Shown piece after piece: positions 53,134 to 61,853 of a stretch of DNA of 64,000 bases (the stretch's first letter is position 1; every line of letters starts with the position of its first letter). Position numbers and translations under genes: made by a program. This stretch comes from Eubacteriaceae bacterium (lineage in GTDB: Bacteria > Bacillota > Clostridia > Lachnospirales > Lachnospiraceae). The notes beneath the pieces are model-generated. The model worked only from the letters and a program-made list of their open reading frames with translations. It did not search any database and had not been told where the DNA came from. The stretch spans positions 62,001-126,000 of the forward strand of contig CABJBF010000002.1 of assembly GCA_902363805.1 (NCBI GenBank), read 5' to 3'.

Positions 53134-54276
53134 ATGAGAAAGGTTTTCAACAAAGTTATGGCAGGTGCTATGACAACAGCTTTAGTTGCCACACTTGCAG
53201 TAGGATTCAAGGTAAACACAACAGACGTTAAGGCTGATACAGCTAACGCACTTACAGGTAGTTGGATAAGTTCAGCAGAAAGTTATGAACCAAATGATGC
53301 TGTTATTACACAGACAACATTTAAGTCAACAGCAGTAGATAATGTTTCTGCCAATATTTCTATTACAGGATGGCAGGCTAATTGGACAGCAGAAAGCGCT
53401 GCTCCGGAAGATGCAATTGTATTAAATGATAAAATCTGGGGTGAAAAACCATATCAGATTACATCAGAAATTAAAGCTAAAGTTGTTCCTGGAAATACAT
53501 ATAAATTAAAATTTACAGTTAATAACGGAATGATGGAAGCAGATACAACTACAAAGACAGAAAAGAATATTACAATTACTGTAAATAGTGGTATTGAAGG
53601 TGATAATGATAACACAATGTTATTTAAGACAATAACTGTTCCAGCAGGAGCAACAGAAACATACGAATTTGACGTTCCTGTAAGTCCTGATTACTTAAGT
53701 AATGATATTAAGGTTCAGTTAGCATATGGTTCATATTATTATTCATATGAATTAACACAGGCAGTTAAGGCTGGAAAAGTTACAGAAGAAGCAGCTAAGG
53801 CTTGCAAGTATGCATACGCATATGGAACATCAGAAAATGTAAATGCACATGGAACATTAGCATTCACAGACATTTCTTTAATGGGTGAAAAGTATACACA
53901 GAGCGTTATTCCTCCAAAACAGCCAACAAAGGATCCAACAGGTAATACAAATACAGGAGCTCCTAAAACAGGAACTCCTTCAACAGTAGCTCCTACAACA
54001 GCAGCTCCTGCAGTAGTAGCAAGCAAACCTGCACAGGTTAAGAAAGTTAAGGCTGTTAACAATGCTAAGAAGTCAGTTAAGGTTACTTGGAAGAAAGTAA
54101 AAGGTGCTAAGTCATATCAGGTTAAGGTTGGAAACAAGAAATACAACGCTAAGAAGACTAATGTTAAAATTAAAAAACTTGCAGTAGGTAAATCTTACAA
54201 AGTTCAGGTTCGTGCTAAGAATGCAGCAGGATTTGGTAAGTGGAGTAAAGCTGTAAAAGTAACAATTAAAAAATAA
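53134..54276 (+). CDS. Secreted beta-sandwich protein with FN3-like domain
   Basis: 380 residues from the ATG at 53134, which has GAGGAGG nine bases upstream. Signal peptide about 1-30 (ends near KADT). Residues ~35-245 look like a carbohydrate-binding-type beta-sandwich (KVVPGNTYKLKFTV core; conserved Trp in ITGWQANW). A Pro/Thr/Gly-rich linker (~250-290) leads to an FN3-like domain (~292-380) with a very high Lys content (VKVTWKKVKGAKSYQVKVG). No enzyme motif. Promoter boxes suggest sugar control. Probably binds glucan or holds enzymes at the wall; inferred. Confidence 0.7.
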   Translation: MRKVFNKVMAGAMTTALVATLAVGFKVNTTDVKADTANALTGSWISSAESYEPNDAVITQTTFKSTAVDNVSANISITGWQANWTAESAAPEDAIVLNDKIWGEKPYQITSEIKAKVVPGNTYKLKFTVNNGMMEADTTTKTEKNITITVNSGIEGDNDNTMLFKTITVPAGATETYEFDVPVSPDYLSNDIKVQLAYGSYYYSYELTQAVKAGKVTEEAAKACKYAYAYGTSENVNAHGTLAFTDISLMGEKYTQSVIPPKQPTKDPTGNTNTGAPKTGTPSTVAPTTAAPAVVASKPAQVKKVKAVNNAKKSVKVTWKKVKGAKSYQVKVGNKKYNAKKTNVKIKKLAVGKSYKVQVRAKNAAGFGKWSKAVKVTIKK

Positions 54277-54312
54277 TAAAACAGAACAGCAAATATAATT
54301 TTCAAAAGTAAG

Positions 54313-54343
54313 TATGCGGCAATTATCAAAATATTGCCGCATA
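54313..54343 (+). terminator. Hairpin after the FN3-like protein gene
   Basis: TATGCGGCAAT and ATTGCCGCATA form an 11-bp perfect, GC-rich stem with a nine-base loop. The tail is TTAAAC, so U-tract support is poor. Confidence 0.6.
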
Positions 54344-54378
54344 TTAAACATAAGGACTGTAATTAGGAGGACAAATAA

Positions 54379-55608
54379 GTGAGATTATTTAAGAAAACTA
54401 TGGCGGTTGCATTAGCATCTGTTATGACTATAGGAATGGCAGGCGTTGCTTCAGCAGCACCGGTTCCTGCAGGAACAAATGTTTTGGCAGGATTAACACA
54501 GTGGACATCATTTTCAGTATGTACTAGGGAAGATGGTGGAGAATGGGAAGAAGCTTTAAAAGCCATCCCTCAGACAAAAGGTGTAGATTATGCAACTGAA
54601 GGATACATAACAGCAGGTTCAACAGTTTCTAATTTTGATTTCTTTGTCATTAATTCTGGATGGGATGGAGAATACAATAAGTTAACAAATGAATTAGTAA
54701 ATGATAATCCATGGGGTATGACAGCTACACTTGAAAATGTACCTGTTGAAGCAGGACGTAATTACACAATATCTTTTAATATTTCAAGTACATTAAAAGC
54801 AAGCAAAAAAGATGCATTAGGAAATAAGATAGGAGATATTACTACAAAGCATATTTTATTCAAGGCATATAAGCCTGGTAATGGTGATGAAGCTTTAGAG
54901 TTAACTTCAACATCTAATATTACATCAGATGGATATATTACATTAGATTCTTCAAAGAAAGAAAGTATGAAGGTTTCAGCGGTAATCAATGTACCAAAGG
55001 ATTATAAAAAAGGAAACATTGGATTAAAATTCGCTTTAGGTGCATTCTTAAAGACATATGCTGATGAAATTGGTATGGCAGGATATATTCATGTAAATAA
55101 TTTCACAGTTACAGCTAATAAGCAGTATACTGTAAATTTTGTTAGCCAGAACAAGACAATGTCTACAAAATATGTAAATGAAGGCGAAAAGGTTGATACA
55201 TTTGCAGCTAAGAGAAAAGGATACACATTAGTAGGTTATACAGCTAATGGAGCTTCATATAATTTTAATTCTGTTGTTCCAAGTGACTTGACACTTGTTG
55301 CACAGTGGAAGAAAACAGCTGCACCGGCAAAGGTTAAAATTGCTTCTGTAAAGAGCAAAAGTGCTAAGAAAGCAGTTGTATCACTTAAGAAAGCAAAGAA
55401 TGTTAAAGGATATGCTGTTCAGTATTCAACAAATTCAAAGTTTAAGGGTGCTAAACAGAAAACATCTAAAAAGACAAAAATTATACTTAAGAAACTTAAA
55501 TCTGGATCAATTGTATACGTAAGAGCTAAAGCTTATACAACAGATTCAGCAGATAACAAAGTATTTAGTAAAAAATGGTCAGCTAAGAAGTTAGTTGTAG
55601 TTAAATAA
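54379..55608 (+). CDS. Secreted protein: beta-sandwich, InlB B-like repeat and FN3-like domain
   Basis: 409 residues from a GTG with AGGAGG eight bases upstream. Signal peptide about 1-27 (ASA-AP). Residues ~33-245 are a beta-rich module resembling carbohydrate-binding folds (VPVEAGRNYTISFNI; several Trp). Residues ~250-312 match a Listeria-Bacteroides/InlB B-type repeat (YTVNFVSQNK, then KRKGYTLVGYTANG and LVAQWKK). A Lys-rich FN3-like domain ends the protein (~315-409). No catalytic motif. It lies between two glycosidase genes and is probably part of the same glucan-related surface set. Confidence 0.72.
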   Translation: MRLFKKTMAVALASVMTIGMAGVASAAPVPAGTNVLAGLTQWTSFSVCTREDGGEWEEALKAIPQTKGVDYATEGYITAGSTVSNFDFFVINSGWDGEYNKLTNELVNDNPWGMTATLENVPVEAGRNYTISFNISSTLKASKKDALGNKIGDITTKHILFKAYKPGNGDEALELTSTSNITSDGYITLDSSKKESMKVSAVINVPKDYKKGNIGLKFALGAFLKTYADEIGMAGYIHVNNFTVTANKQYTVNFVSQNKTMSTKYVNEGEKVDTFAAKRKGYTLVGYTANGASYNFNSVVPSDLTLVAQWKKTAAPAKVKIASVKSKSAKKAVVSLKKAKNVKGYAVQYSTNSKFKGAKQKTSKKTKIILKKLKSGSIVYVRAKAYTTDSADNKVFSKKWSAKKLVVVK

Positions 55609-55637
55609 GTTTAATATTAGAATTAATCTTAAGCAGG

Positions 55638-55693
55638 TGAAAGGGTGTAGAGATTTTATATGAATATCATATAAGTCTTTGCGCCTTTTTTTT
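55638..55693 (+). terminator. Terminator before GH128 paralog 2
   Basis: AAAGG near the left end pairs with CCTTT at the right, with an inner ATATG/CATAT stem and several bulges between, followed by a T8 run. The long T tract makes termination likely. Confidence 0.7.
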
Positions 55694-55766
55694 AAACAAA
55701 AATCTTAGATGCTATAATTTGATTTTAAATGTAGAAACATTTTATTTAGTTAGAGAGGATAAGAAT

Positions 55767-57362
55767 ATGAGAAAAGCAAAGAGAATATTAGCATTTGCAT
55801 TATCATTAGTTGTTGTATTTTCAGGAATTAATTATGCTGCAATCACAAGCAATGAAGTAGCAGCCGCTACAGTTTCAACAACAGAATGGACTAATAATGG
55901 ATTGATTAGTCCTGCTAACGGATCATTAATTGGAGCAGGATATATAGATGTAAAGTGGAACAATAACCTAGAAGGAGTTTCATCATATGCAGTTTATGTT
56001 GATAATGCTTTAATAGGAACAGTATCTCCAACATCAGCAGAAACTTTATCATGCGAATTTTACACAGTTGATGTATCAGCACATACAGCATACGTATCAG
56101 CTACATTGACGAATGGAACAGTAGTTAATACTAATACAAGTACTTTCTATGTAACAAAGAAAGGAATTTGCATAAATGAAGATATGGGAGCAGGCATTGA
56201 TGCTTCTTCATTAAATGTCGGCTGGTATTACAACTGGGGATTTACAGCATATAATGAAAAGAATTTTAAGAACAGATCATTTGACAATATGGATTATGTA
56301 CCAATGATATGGGGCCAGGGAACAGTTAAGGAAGCCGCTTTTGAAAATGCTAAAAAGAATGGTTACAAATATATTTTAGGATATAATGAACCTGATTTAG
56401 CAAATCAGGCTAATATGTCAACTGAAAAGGTAATTAACAGATGGCAGGATTTTTGTAATTCAGGACTTAAAGTTGGCTCACCTGCAACAGCTACAGCACC
56501 GTGCTGGTCTGATAAATGGTTTAAACCTTTTATGGAAAAGATATCAGCAAATAGTTCGTTAGATGTTGACTTTATTGCGGTACATTGCTATTGGGGAACA
56601 GATTTAGATTCAACTAAGGGAGCATTACAGTTCTTACAGGCAATCGATCAGACTTATGCATTGTATCATAAACCAATTTGGATTACAGAGTTTGCTGTAG
56701 GTGAACAGCATATGAAGTTAAGCATGGCTGATCCTACATGCGCAGAGAATACAAGAAACTTCTTAAAGATTGTATTAGAAGGATTAAATGCAAGAAGCTA
56801 TGTAGAAAGATATGCATGGTTCTCATTTGACCCTGAAGATAATAGTACATTCACAGACAGTGCTTCAGGATTATGGTATAGAAATACAGGTGTTTTAACA
56901 GAATTAGGAAAATTATATGCTGAAATTGGAAATCCTGCAGGATATCCGGCAAAAACTTATGGAGTATATACTCCAAGTGGAGTAGACACATCTGCAATAG
57001 CGTGTGCAGCAGCAGTAAAACCTGTTATTTATACAGCATTACCTAATAATAAAAAGAAAACTATCAAAGTAAATCTTAAGAAGGTAAATAATGCTTCAGG
57101 TTACGAAATTAAATATTCAACATATAAGAATATGAAAAAAGCTAAAACTAAGAGTACAACAAAGCTTACATATGTTCTTAAAAAATTAAAAGCCGGAAAG
57201 AAGTATTATGTTCAGTCAAGAGCTTACTTTATTATGGATGGCTCAAAGTTGTATACCGGTTGGAGCAGCAAGAAAGTAGCAAAAATAAAGAAAGTTAAAA
57301 AAGTAAAAAAGGTAAAAAAAGTAAAAAAAGCAAAATCAGCTGAAAATAGTAAGAAAAAATAA
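55767..57362 (+). CDS. Secreted GH128-like glycoside hydrolase with FN3-like domain and polylysine-type tail (paralog 2)
   Basis: 531 residues from the ATG at 55767, which has AGAGAGGA. Signal peptide about 1-34 (ends VAAAT). The shared N-terminal beta-sandwich (~40-140) ends at FYVTKKGICINEDM. The catalytic core shows GWYYNWG, YVPMIWG, Glu208 in GYNEPDLANQAN, VHCYW, Glu308 in WITEFAV and VERYAWFSF. The FN3-like domain (~425-510) is followed by an extreme tail of repeated K-V-K units coded by near-identical GTAAAAAAG repeats (about 57291-57331). The tail may bind anionic wall polymers. Closest to paralogs 3 and 4 in the WYYNWG and WITEFA segments. Confidence 0.87.
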   Translation: MRKAKRILAFALSLVVVFSGINYAAITSNEVAAATVSTTEWTNNGLISPANGSLIGAGYIDVKWNNNLEGVSSYAVYVDNALIGTVSPTSAETLSCEFYTVDVSAHTAYVSATLTNGTVVNTNTSTFYVTKKGICINEDMGAGIDASSLNVGWYYNWGFTAYNEKNFKNRSFDNMDYVPMIWGQGTVKEAAFENAKKNGYKYILGYNEPDLANQANMSTEKVINRWQDFCNSGLKVGSPATATAPCWSDKWFKPFMEKISANSSLDVDFIAVHCYWGTDLDSTKGALQFLQAIDQTYALYHKPIWITEFAVGEQHMKLSMADPTCAENTRNFLKIVLEGLNARSYVERYAWFSFDPEDNSTFTDSASGLWYRNTGVLTELGKLYAEIGNPAGYPAKTYGVYTPSGVDTSAIACAAAVKPVIYTALPNNKKKTIKVNLKKVNNASGYEIKYSTYKNMKKAKTKSTTKLTYVLKKLKAGKKYYVQSRAYFIMDGSKLYTGWSSKKVAKIKKVKKVKKVKKVKKAKSAENSKKK

Positions 57363-57389
57363 TTGCATAAGTGATTGTTAGACAAAAGA

Positions 57390-57418
57390 AAATAGGGGTG
57401 AGTATCTTACCCCTATTT
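57390..57418 (+). terminator. Intrinsic terminator of GH128 paralog 2
   Basis: AAATAGGGGT and ACCCCTATTT form a 10-bp perfect stem with a nine-base loop, followed by ATTTTG. It ends 30 bases before the next ATG. Confidence 0.75.
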
Positions 57419-57447
57419 ATTTTGAAAAGGTGATAGGAGATTATTAT

Positions 57448-58986
57448 ATGAGAAAGTTAAGAAGAGTAATTGCAATGGCTTTGATGTCAGCGGTGGTTAT
57501 TACCGGAACTCCTGCTTTTAACAATGATGTTAAAGCAGTTACAATAAATAGTGATGCAGGTGCAATAACACAGTGGCAGGCAAATGCAATAACAAATCCG
57601 GTAGCAGGTAAATTAGTGCCGGCAGGATATATTGATATAAAATGGACAAGTGCAGATAGTTTAGGAGAAATAAAAGATTATAAATTATATGTAGATGATT
57701 CACTTGTAAATACTGCATCGGCAACTACCACACAGTTTGAATTTTATACGACGACAGTAAGCAGTCATAAGACTTATATTGTTGCAAATTTTACAGATGG
57801 TTCTAGTGTAACATCCTCAACTTTTTATTTTTATGTAACTAAAAAAGGATTATGTGTAAATGATAAAATGGGGAAAATGTTAATACCTGATGATATGAAT
57901 ATAGGTTGGTATTATAATTGGGGAATAAATCCATTTACATATAGTTGCTATACAGATATTGATTATGTTCCAATGATTTGGGGGACAGGATCGGAAAAAT
58001 ACATTTCATCAATAGCTTTAAAAGGATATAAATATTTACTTGCATATAACGAACCTGATATGGGGGCAAATGCCGGTGGAAGCAATATAAATGTTAATAC
58101 AGCAATAAATAATTGGAATAAATTTTTAGGAAATAATTATTATTTGGGTTCACCGGCACCGGCATTTTGCCCTGCATGGAATAATGGAACATGGTTTAGA
58201 ACATTTATGAGCCGAATTGACCAAAGTACAATAGACTTTATTCCTTTACATTGCTATTATAAAACATATGGAGGAGTAAAAGCTGCAAATGACTTCCTTG
58301 AAAATGTGGTTGATAAAACGTATGAAATGTATCACAAACCAATATGGATTACAGAATTTGCTCCTAATGGCTGGGGCTATAGTGATTCAAATGGAAGAAA
58401 GCAGTGCAAGGAATTTTTGGAGGCTGTATTAAAGGGATTAGATGAGAGAAGCTATGTAGAAAGATATTCATGGTTCTCATTTGATACAACAGATGGAACA
58501 AATGGTGCTGCAGCATTATGGACAAACAGTACAGGTGTATTAACTGATTTAGGAAATGCATACGTTGCGAACGGAAATCCTGAAGGTTATAGTTATGGAA
58601 ATTGCAAATCAATAGATAATTCTACAATGAATGTTGTATATGCCTCGCTGAATAATGATAATAACAGTAGTATAAATAATGGTGTAGACGGCAATTACAT
58701 AAAGAAACCAGGCAAAACAAGCATTGTATATGCTAAAAGCTTAAAGAAAAAGACAGCAAAAATAAGAATAAAGAAAGTAGCAAAAGCAAAAGGATATCAG
58801 ATAAAATACTCAGATAGTAAGAAGTTTGTAGGATATTTAGAAAAGAGTACATCAAAAACGACTATAACAATAAAGAAATTAGATAGAAAGACAAAATATT
58901 ATTTTAAAGTGAGAGCATATACAAAAGTTGGAAAGAAAAAAGTATATGGTGCATGGAGCAAGACAAAATCAGTAAAAGTTAAATAA
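57448..58986 (+). CDS. Secreted GH128-like glycoside hydrolase with FN3-like domain (paralog 3)
   Basis: 512 residues from the ATG at 57448, which has TAGGAGA. Signal peptide about 1-31 (NDVKA). The N-terminal beta-sandwich (~38-135) ends FYVTKKGLCVNDKM. The core has GWYYNWG, YVPMIWG, Glu202 in AYNEPD, LHCYY, Glu303 in WITEFAP and VERYSWFSF. The loop after NEPD is changed (MGANAGGSNINVN), which may alter the substrate cleft. An Asn/Ser-rich linker leads to a Lys-rich FN3-like domain (~425-512). Starts close behind paralog 2 but is separated by a terminator. Confidence 0.87.
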   Translation: MRKLRRVIAMALMSAVVITGTPAFNNDVKAVTINSDAGAITQWQANAITNPVAGKLVPAGYIDIKWTSADSLGEIKDYKLYVDDSLVNTASATTTQFEFYTTTVSSHKTYIVANFTDGSSVTSSTFYFYVTKKGLCVNDKMGKMLIPDDMNIGWYYNWGINPFTYSCYTDIDYVPMIWGTGSEKYISSIALKGYKYLLAYNEPDMGANAGGSNINVNTAINNWNKFLGNNYYLGSPAPAFCPAWNNGTWFRTFMSRIDQSTIDFIPLHCYYKTYGGVKAANDFLENVVDKTYEMYHKPIWITEFAPNGWGYSDSNGRKQCKEFLEAVLKGLDERSYVERYSWFSFDTTDGTNGAAALWTNSTGVLTDLGNAYVANGNPEGYSYGNCKSIDNSTMNVVYASLNNDNNSSINNGVDGNYIKKPGKTSIVYAKSLKKKTAKIRIKKVAKAKGYQIKYSDSKKFVGYLEKSTSKTTITIKKLDRKTKYYFKVRAYTKVGKKKVYGAWSKTKSVKVK

Positions 58987-59111
58987 TACTGATGTAAGTA
59001 TAGACTACAGGCGATACATAAGATAATATGCATTTTAGTAAATAAGTAAAAACTAACATAGTGCAAAAGTGAAATTTAAAATCACATAAACAAATTGTAA
59101 ATAAGAATAAG

Positions 59112-59151
59112 ACCATAAATACGATTATTAATTTTAATCTGTATTTATGGT
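59112..59151 (+). terminator. Hairpin after GH128 paralog 3
   Basis: ACCATAAATAC and GTATTTATGGT form an 11-bp perfect stem over an 18-base loop. Only TTT follows in the tail. It is 125 bases past the stop and 40 before the next gene, so it may act on either. Confidence 0.5.
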
Positions 59152-59190
59152 TTAAAAATTGAAGGGATTAAGGTATATTAAGGAAAATCA

Positions 59191-60501
59191 ATGAAAAATA
59201 TTAAGAAATTAATTGCTGTAATTATTATGTGCTGCTTTGGAGCGACAATAGGAGTTGTGGGTATATTTGTAAATGATAATAGCAAGAAAGAAGCTACACT
59301 GATTAAATGGAAAGAAAATGCACTTGTTAATCCAACCCCGGGGAAGATGATAGGTGCAGGAAACATAGATATTACTATTGCAAATTTAGAAGATATATAT
59401 GAAAACAGTGAAAAATATGGCAAAGTAAACGAATATAATATTTATATAGATGGCGAAAAGCAATTTGCCATTAAGCCGGATGAATTTGCAAAAGAGGAAA
59501 AAGAAGATGAAGGTTTTGTTTCAGGAATGAAGCTGGAAGATATGACAAAAAAAGAAGAATCCATATCAGATATAGCATCTGTTGCTACAGTAGAATTTCA
59601 CTGCGCAAAAACAAATTCTTATGAAATATACATAGAAGCTGATTACGATAACGGAAGTAAAATATATTCAGATGTATTTACAATTTATATTTCAAAAAAA
59701 GGTTTATGTGTAAATAAGGATATGTCAAGAGAACTTGCAGCAGATAAGATGAATGCATCATGGTATTACAATTGGGATATTACACCATTTAATTATTATT
59801 CATTTGAAAATATGGAGTATATACCAATGATGTGGACTTATAGTTCAACTGAGTCGAAAATGATAGAAAGACTTAAAAAAACAGGATATAAATATTTGTT
59901 AGCATATAATGAGCCTGATTTTACGGACCAGGCAAATTTAACAGTTGATGAAGTTGTAGATGCATGGCCTGATTTTATGAATAAAGGCATACAGATAAGT
60001 TCACCGGCAACAGCATTATGCCCTCCGTGGTCAAAAGACTGGTTTCAGCCGTTTATGGAGCAGATTGATGCAGATGATAATCTTAGTATAGATTTTATTG
60101 CGTTACATCATTATTGGAACTGGTATAGTGATGAAGGTGTTCAGGCATTTTTAGATTTGATAGACCAGACATATGAAATGTATCATAAGCCGATTTGGAT
60201 TACGGAGTTTGCAATATCAGGAGATCCGGGAAAAAATCAGGAGCAGTTAGATGCAGTTATTGGATATATGAAAGGTGTAATACCGGGATTAGAAGAAAGA
60301 GATTATGTAGAAAGATATGCATGGTTTTCATTTGGAAGCAAAGATTCAAGAAATGGAGCATCAGCATTGTATGACATTTCAACAGGGGAATTTACTGAAC
60401 TTGGTAAATTGTATTCAAGTGTAGGTATACCTGCCGGATATCAGGATGATTCCGTAGATGTAATAAAAGAAAATGATATTAAAGATATTTTGATAAAATG
60501 A
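59191..60501 (+). CDS. GH128-like glycoside hydrolase without FN3-like domain (paralog 4)
   Basis: 436 residues. The N-terminal hydrophobic helix (~5-28) ends FVNDN without a clear cleavage site, so it may be an uncleaved anchor. The N-terminal beta-sandwich (~38-180) is longer than in the other paralogs because of an acidic insert (~95-125, KEEKEDEGF region) and ends YISKKGLCVNKDM. The core keeps WYYNWD, YIPMMW, Glu241 in AYNEPD, HHYW, Glu339 in WITEFAI and VERYAWFSF. No C-terminal FN3-like domain or linker. AAGGAAAA precedes the ATG. It is the last of the four paralogs, probably membrane-bound. Confidence 0.85.
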   Translation: MKNIKKLIAVIIMCCFGATIGVVGIFVNDNSKKEATLIKWKENALVNPTPGKMIGAGNIDITIANLEDIYENSEKYGKVNEYNIYIDGEKQFAIKPDEFAKEEKEDEGFVSGMKLEDMTKKEESISDIASVATVEFHCAKTNSYEIYIEADYDNGSKIYSDVFTIYISKKGLCVNKDMSRELAADKMNASWYYNWDITPFNYYSFENMEYIPMMWTYSSTESKMIERLKKTGYKYLLAYNEPDFTDQANLTVDEVVDAWPDFMNKGIQISSPATALCPPWSKDWFQPFMEQIDADDNLSIDFIALHHYWNWYSDEGVQAFLDLIDQTYEMYHKPIWITEFAISGDPGKNQEQLDAVIGYMKGVIPGLEERDYVERYAWFSFGSKDSRNGASALYDISTGEFTELGKLYSSVGIPAGYQDDSVDVIKENDIKDILIK

Positions 60502-60580
60502 TAGACAATATAGCAATATGACCATATTATATAAGGAGGGGAAATATAATTTACCGCTATTTGTAAAGAGGTGAATTAGG

Positions 60581-60609
60581 TTGACTTATATAATGTGGAG
60601 TGCTATTAT
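60581..60609 (+). promoter_or_regulatory. Sigma-A promoter of the lysine riboswitch-dapA-dapB transcript
   Basis: TTGACT (60581-60586), a 17-base spacer ending in TGC, and TATTAT (60604-60609), so an extended -10 is also present. Transcription would begin near 60615, right at the riboswitch. Confidence 0.78.
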
Positions 60610-60614
60610 TGTTT

Positions 60615-60795
60615 TAAATGATAGTAGAGGTTGCGCTACTTATTAGTAAACTGTATGATGTCCCGGAGGCAGATGATTACAGAGGAAAGGATGTGGCGCC
60701 GAAAGGATTCATTCCGGAGATGAATTCTTGGGTATATGGTTAAGAGCCATATAACTGTCATTAGGAAGTACCCTGATGGAGAGCTACTTATAAGC
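60615..60795 (+). ncRNA. Lysine riboswitch (L box)
   Basis: The conserved L-box pieces appear in order: GTAGAGGTTGCG near 60623, AGTAAACTGTATGATG, GTGGCGCCGAAAGG near 60692, GGTTAAGAGCCATATAACTG, then GATGGAGAGCTAC near 60776 closing stem P1 (GTAG with CTAC). It lies directly before dapA. Lysine binding to this class lowers lysine and diaminopimelate synthesis by promoting termination. Together with the promoter and terminator the full control unit is present. Confidence 0.93.
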
Positions 60796-60812
60796 ATCGA
60801 AGCGATACTTTT

Positions 60813-60842
60813 AGGGAGCACACCACGTGGTCCCTTTTATTA
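60813..60842 (+). terminator. Riboswitch-controlled terminator before dapA
   Basis: AGGGA, then CAC, pairs with GTG, then TCCCT, with one mismatch between, followed by TTTTATT. An upstream hairpin (AAG-ATCG with CGAT-CTT, about 60792-60810) sits between the aptamer and this stem. Confidence 0.75.
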
Positions 60843-60947
60843 CGCATGTAACTATTAAATTTATTTTACAAAAGATAGTTACGGAGAGATTGTATATAAA
60901 TAAGTGGTGTAAATAATGGGATTAAGATTATGAAGGAGGACATTAAA

Positions 60948-61832
60948 ATGTCAATTTTTACAGGTGCAGGTGTAGCAATTATCACACCTATGAATGAAGA
61001 TGGTTCAATTAATTATGATGAATTAGGACGAATAATTGAAAATCAGATTGCCGGAGGCACAGATGCAATTATTATTTGTGGAACAACAGGTGAATCTTCA
61101 ACAATGAATGATGAAGAACATATTAAATGCATTAAATATGCAGTAGATAAGACAGCTAAGCGTATTCCTGTAATTGCAGGAACAGGTTCTAACTGTACAA
61201 GAGAAGCAGTCAACCTTGCTAAACAGGCACAGGAAGTTGGTGCAGACGGATTATTATGTGTTACGCCATATTATAATAAAGCTACTCAGGGTGGATTATA
61301 TCAGTATTATAAGGATATTTCAGACGCAGTAAATATTCCTATTATTATGTATAATGTACCATCAAGAACAGGAACAAACATTCTTCCTGAAACAGCAGTT
61401 AAGATTGCAAAAGAAGTAAAGAATGTAGTTGCAATTAAAGAAGCATCAGGAAATATTTCACAGGTAGCTAAGTTAGCATCACTTGCAGATGGATGTCTTG
61501 ATATCTATTCAGGAAATGACGACCAGGTTCTTCCATTGTTATCATTAGGCGGAAAGGGTGTTATTTCAGTTTGGTCAAATGTAGCACCTGCTAAAGTTCA
61601 TGATATGGTAGCATCATATATGGATGGAGATATTGAAAAGGCACAGAAGATTCAGTTAGAAGCAATTGAATTAATTGATGCATTATTCTGTGAAGTTAAT
61701 CCAATCCCTGTAAAGGCAGCAATGAATATGTTAGGATATAAGGCCGGTTCACTTAGAGCTCCTTTAACAGAAATGACAGATGCTAACAAAGAAAGATTAA
61801 GAAAAGCAATGGAGAATTACGGACTTTTATAA
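60948..61832 (+). CDS. dapA: 4-hydroxy-tetrahydrodipicolinate synthase
   Basis: 294 residues from the ATG at 60948, which has AAGGAGG; an in-frame ATG 18 bases earlier overlaps the SD. It condenses pyruvate with aspartate semialdehyde, the first step specific to lysine and DAP. Motifs: GTTGESSTM (about 43-51), the Tyr in YNVPSRTG, Schiff-base Lys in VVAIKEASG and GGKGVISV. It follows the lysine riboswitch and precedes dapB by 21 bases. In spore formers DapA also supplies dipicolinate precursors. Confidence 0.97.
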   Translation: MSIFTGAGVAIITPMNEDGSINYDELGRIIENQIAGGTDAIIICGTTGESSTMNDEEHIKCIKYAVDKTAKRIPVIAGTGSNCTREAVNLAKQAQEVGADGLLCVTPYYNKATQGGLYQYYKDISDAVNIPIIMYNVPSRTGTNILPETAVKIAKEVKNVVAIKEASGNISQVAKLASLADGCLDIYSGNDDQVLPLLSLGGKGVISVWSNVAPAKVHDMVASYMDGDIEKAQKIQLEAIELIDALFCEVNPIPVKAAMNMLGYKAGSLRAPLTEMTDANKERLRKAMENYGLL

Positions 61833-61853
61833 AACTTTCATACGGAGGTAAAG

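Noticed and set aside
60615..60842. T-box leader before dapA
   Set aside because: There is no T-box motif. The conserved pieces and P1 closure match the lysine riboswitch instead.
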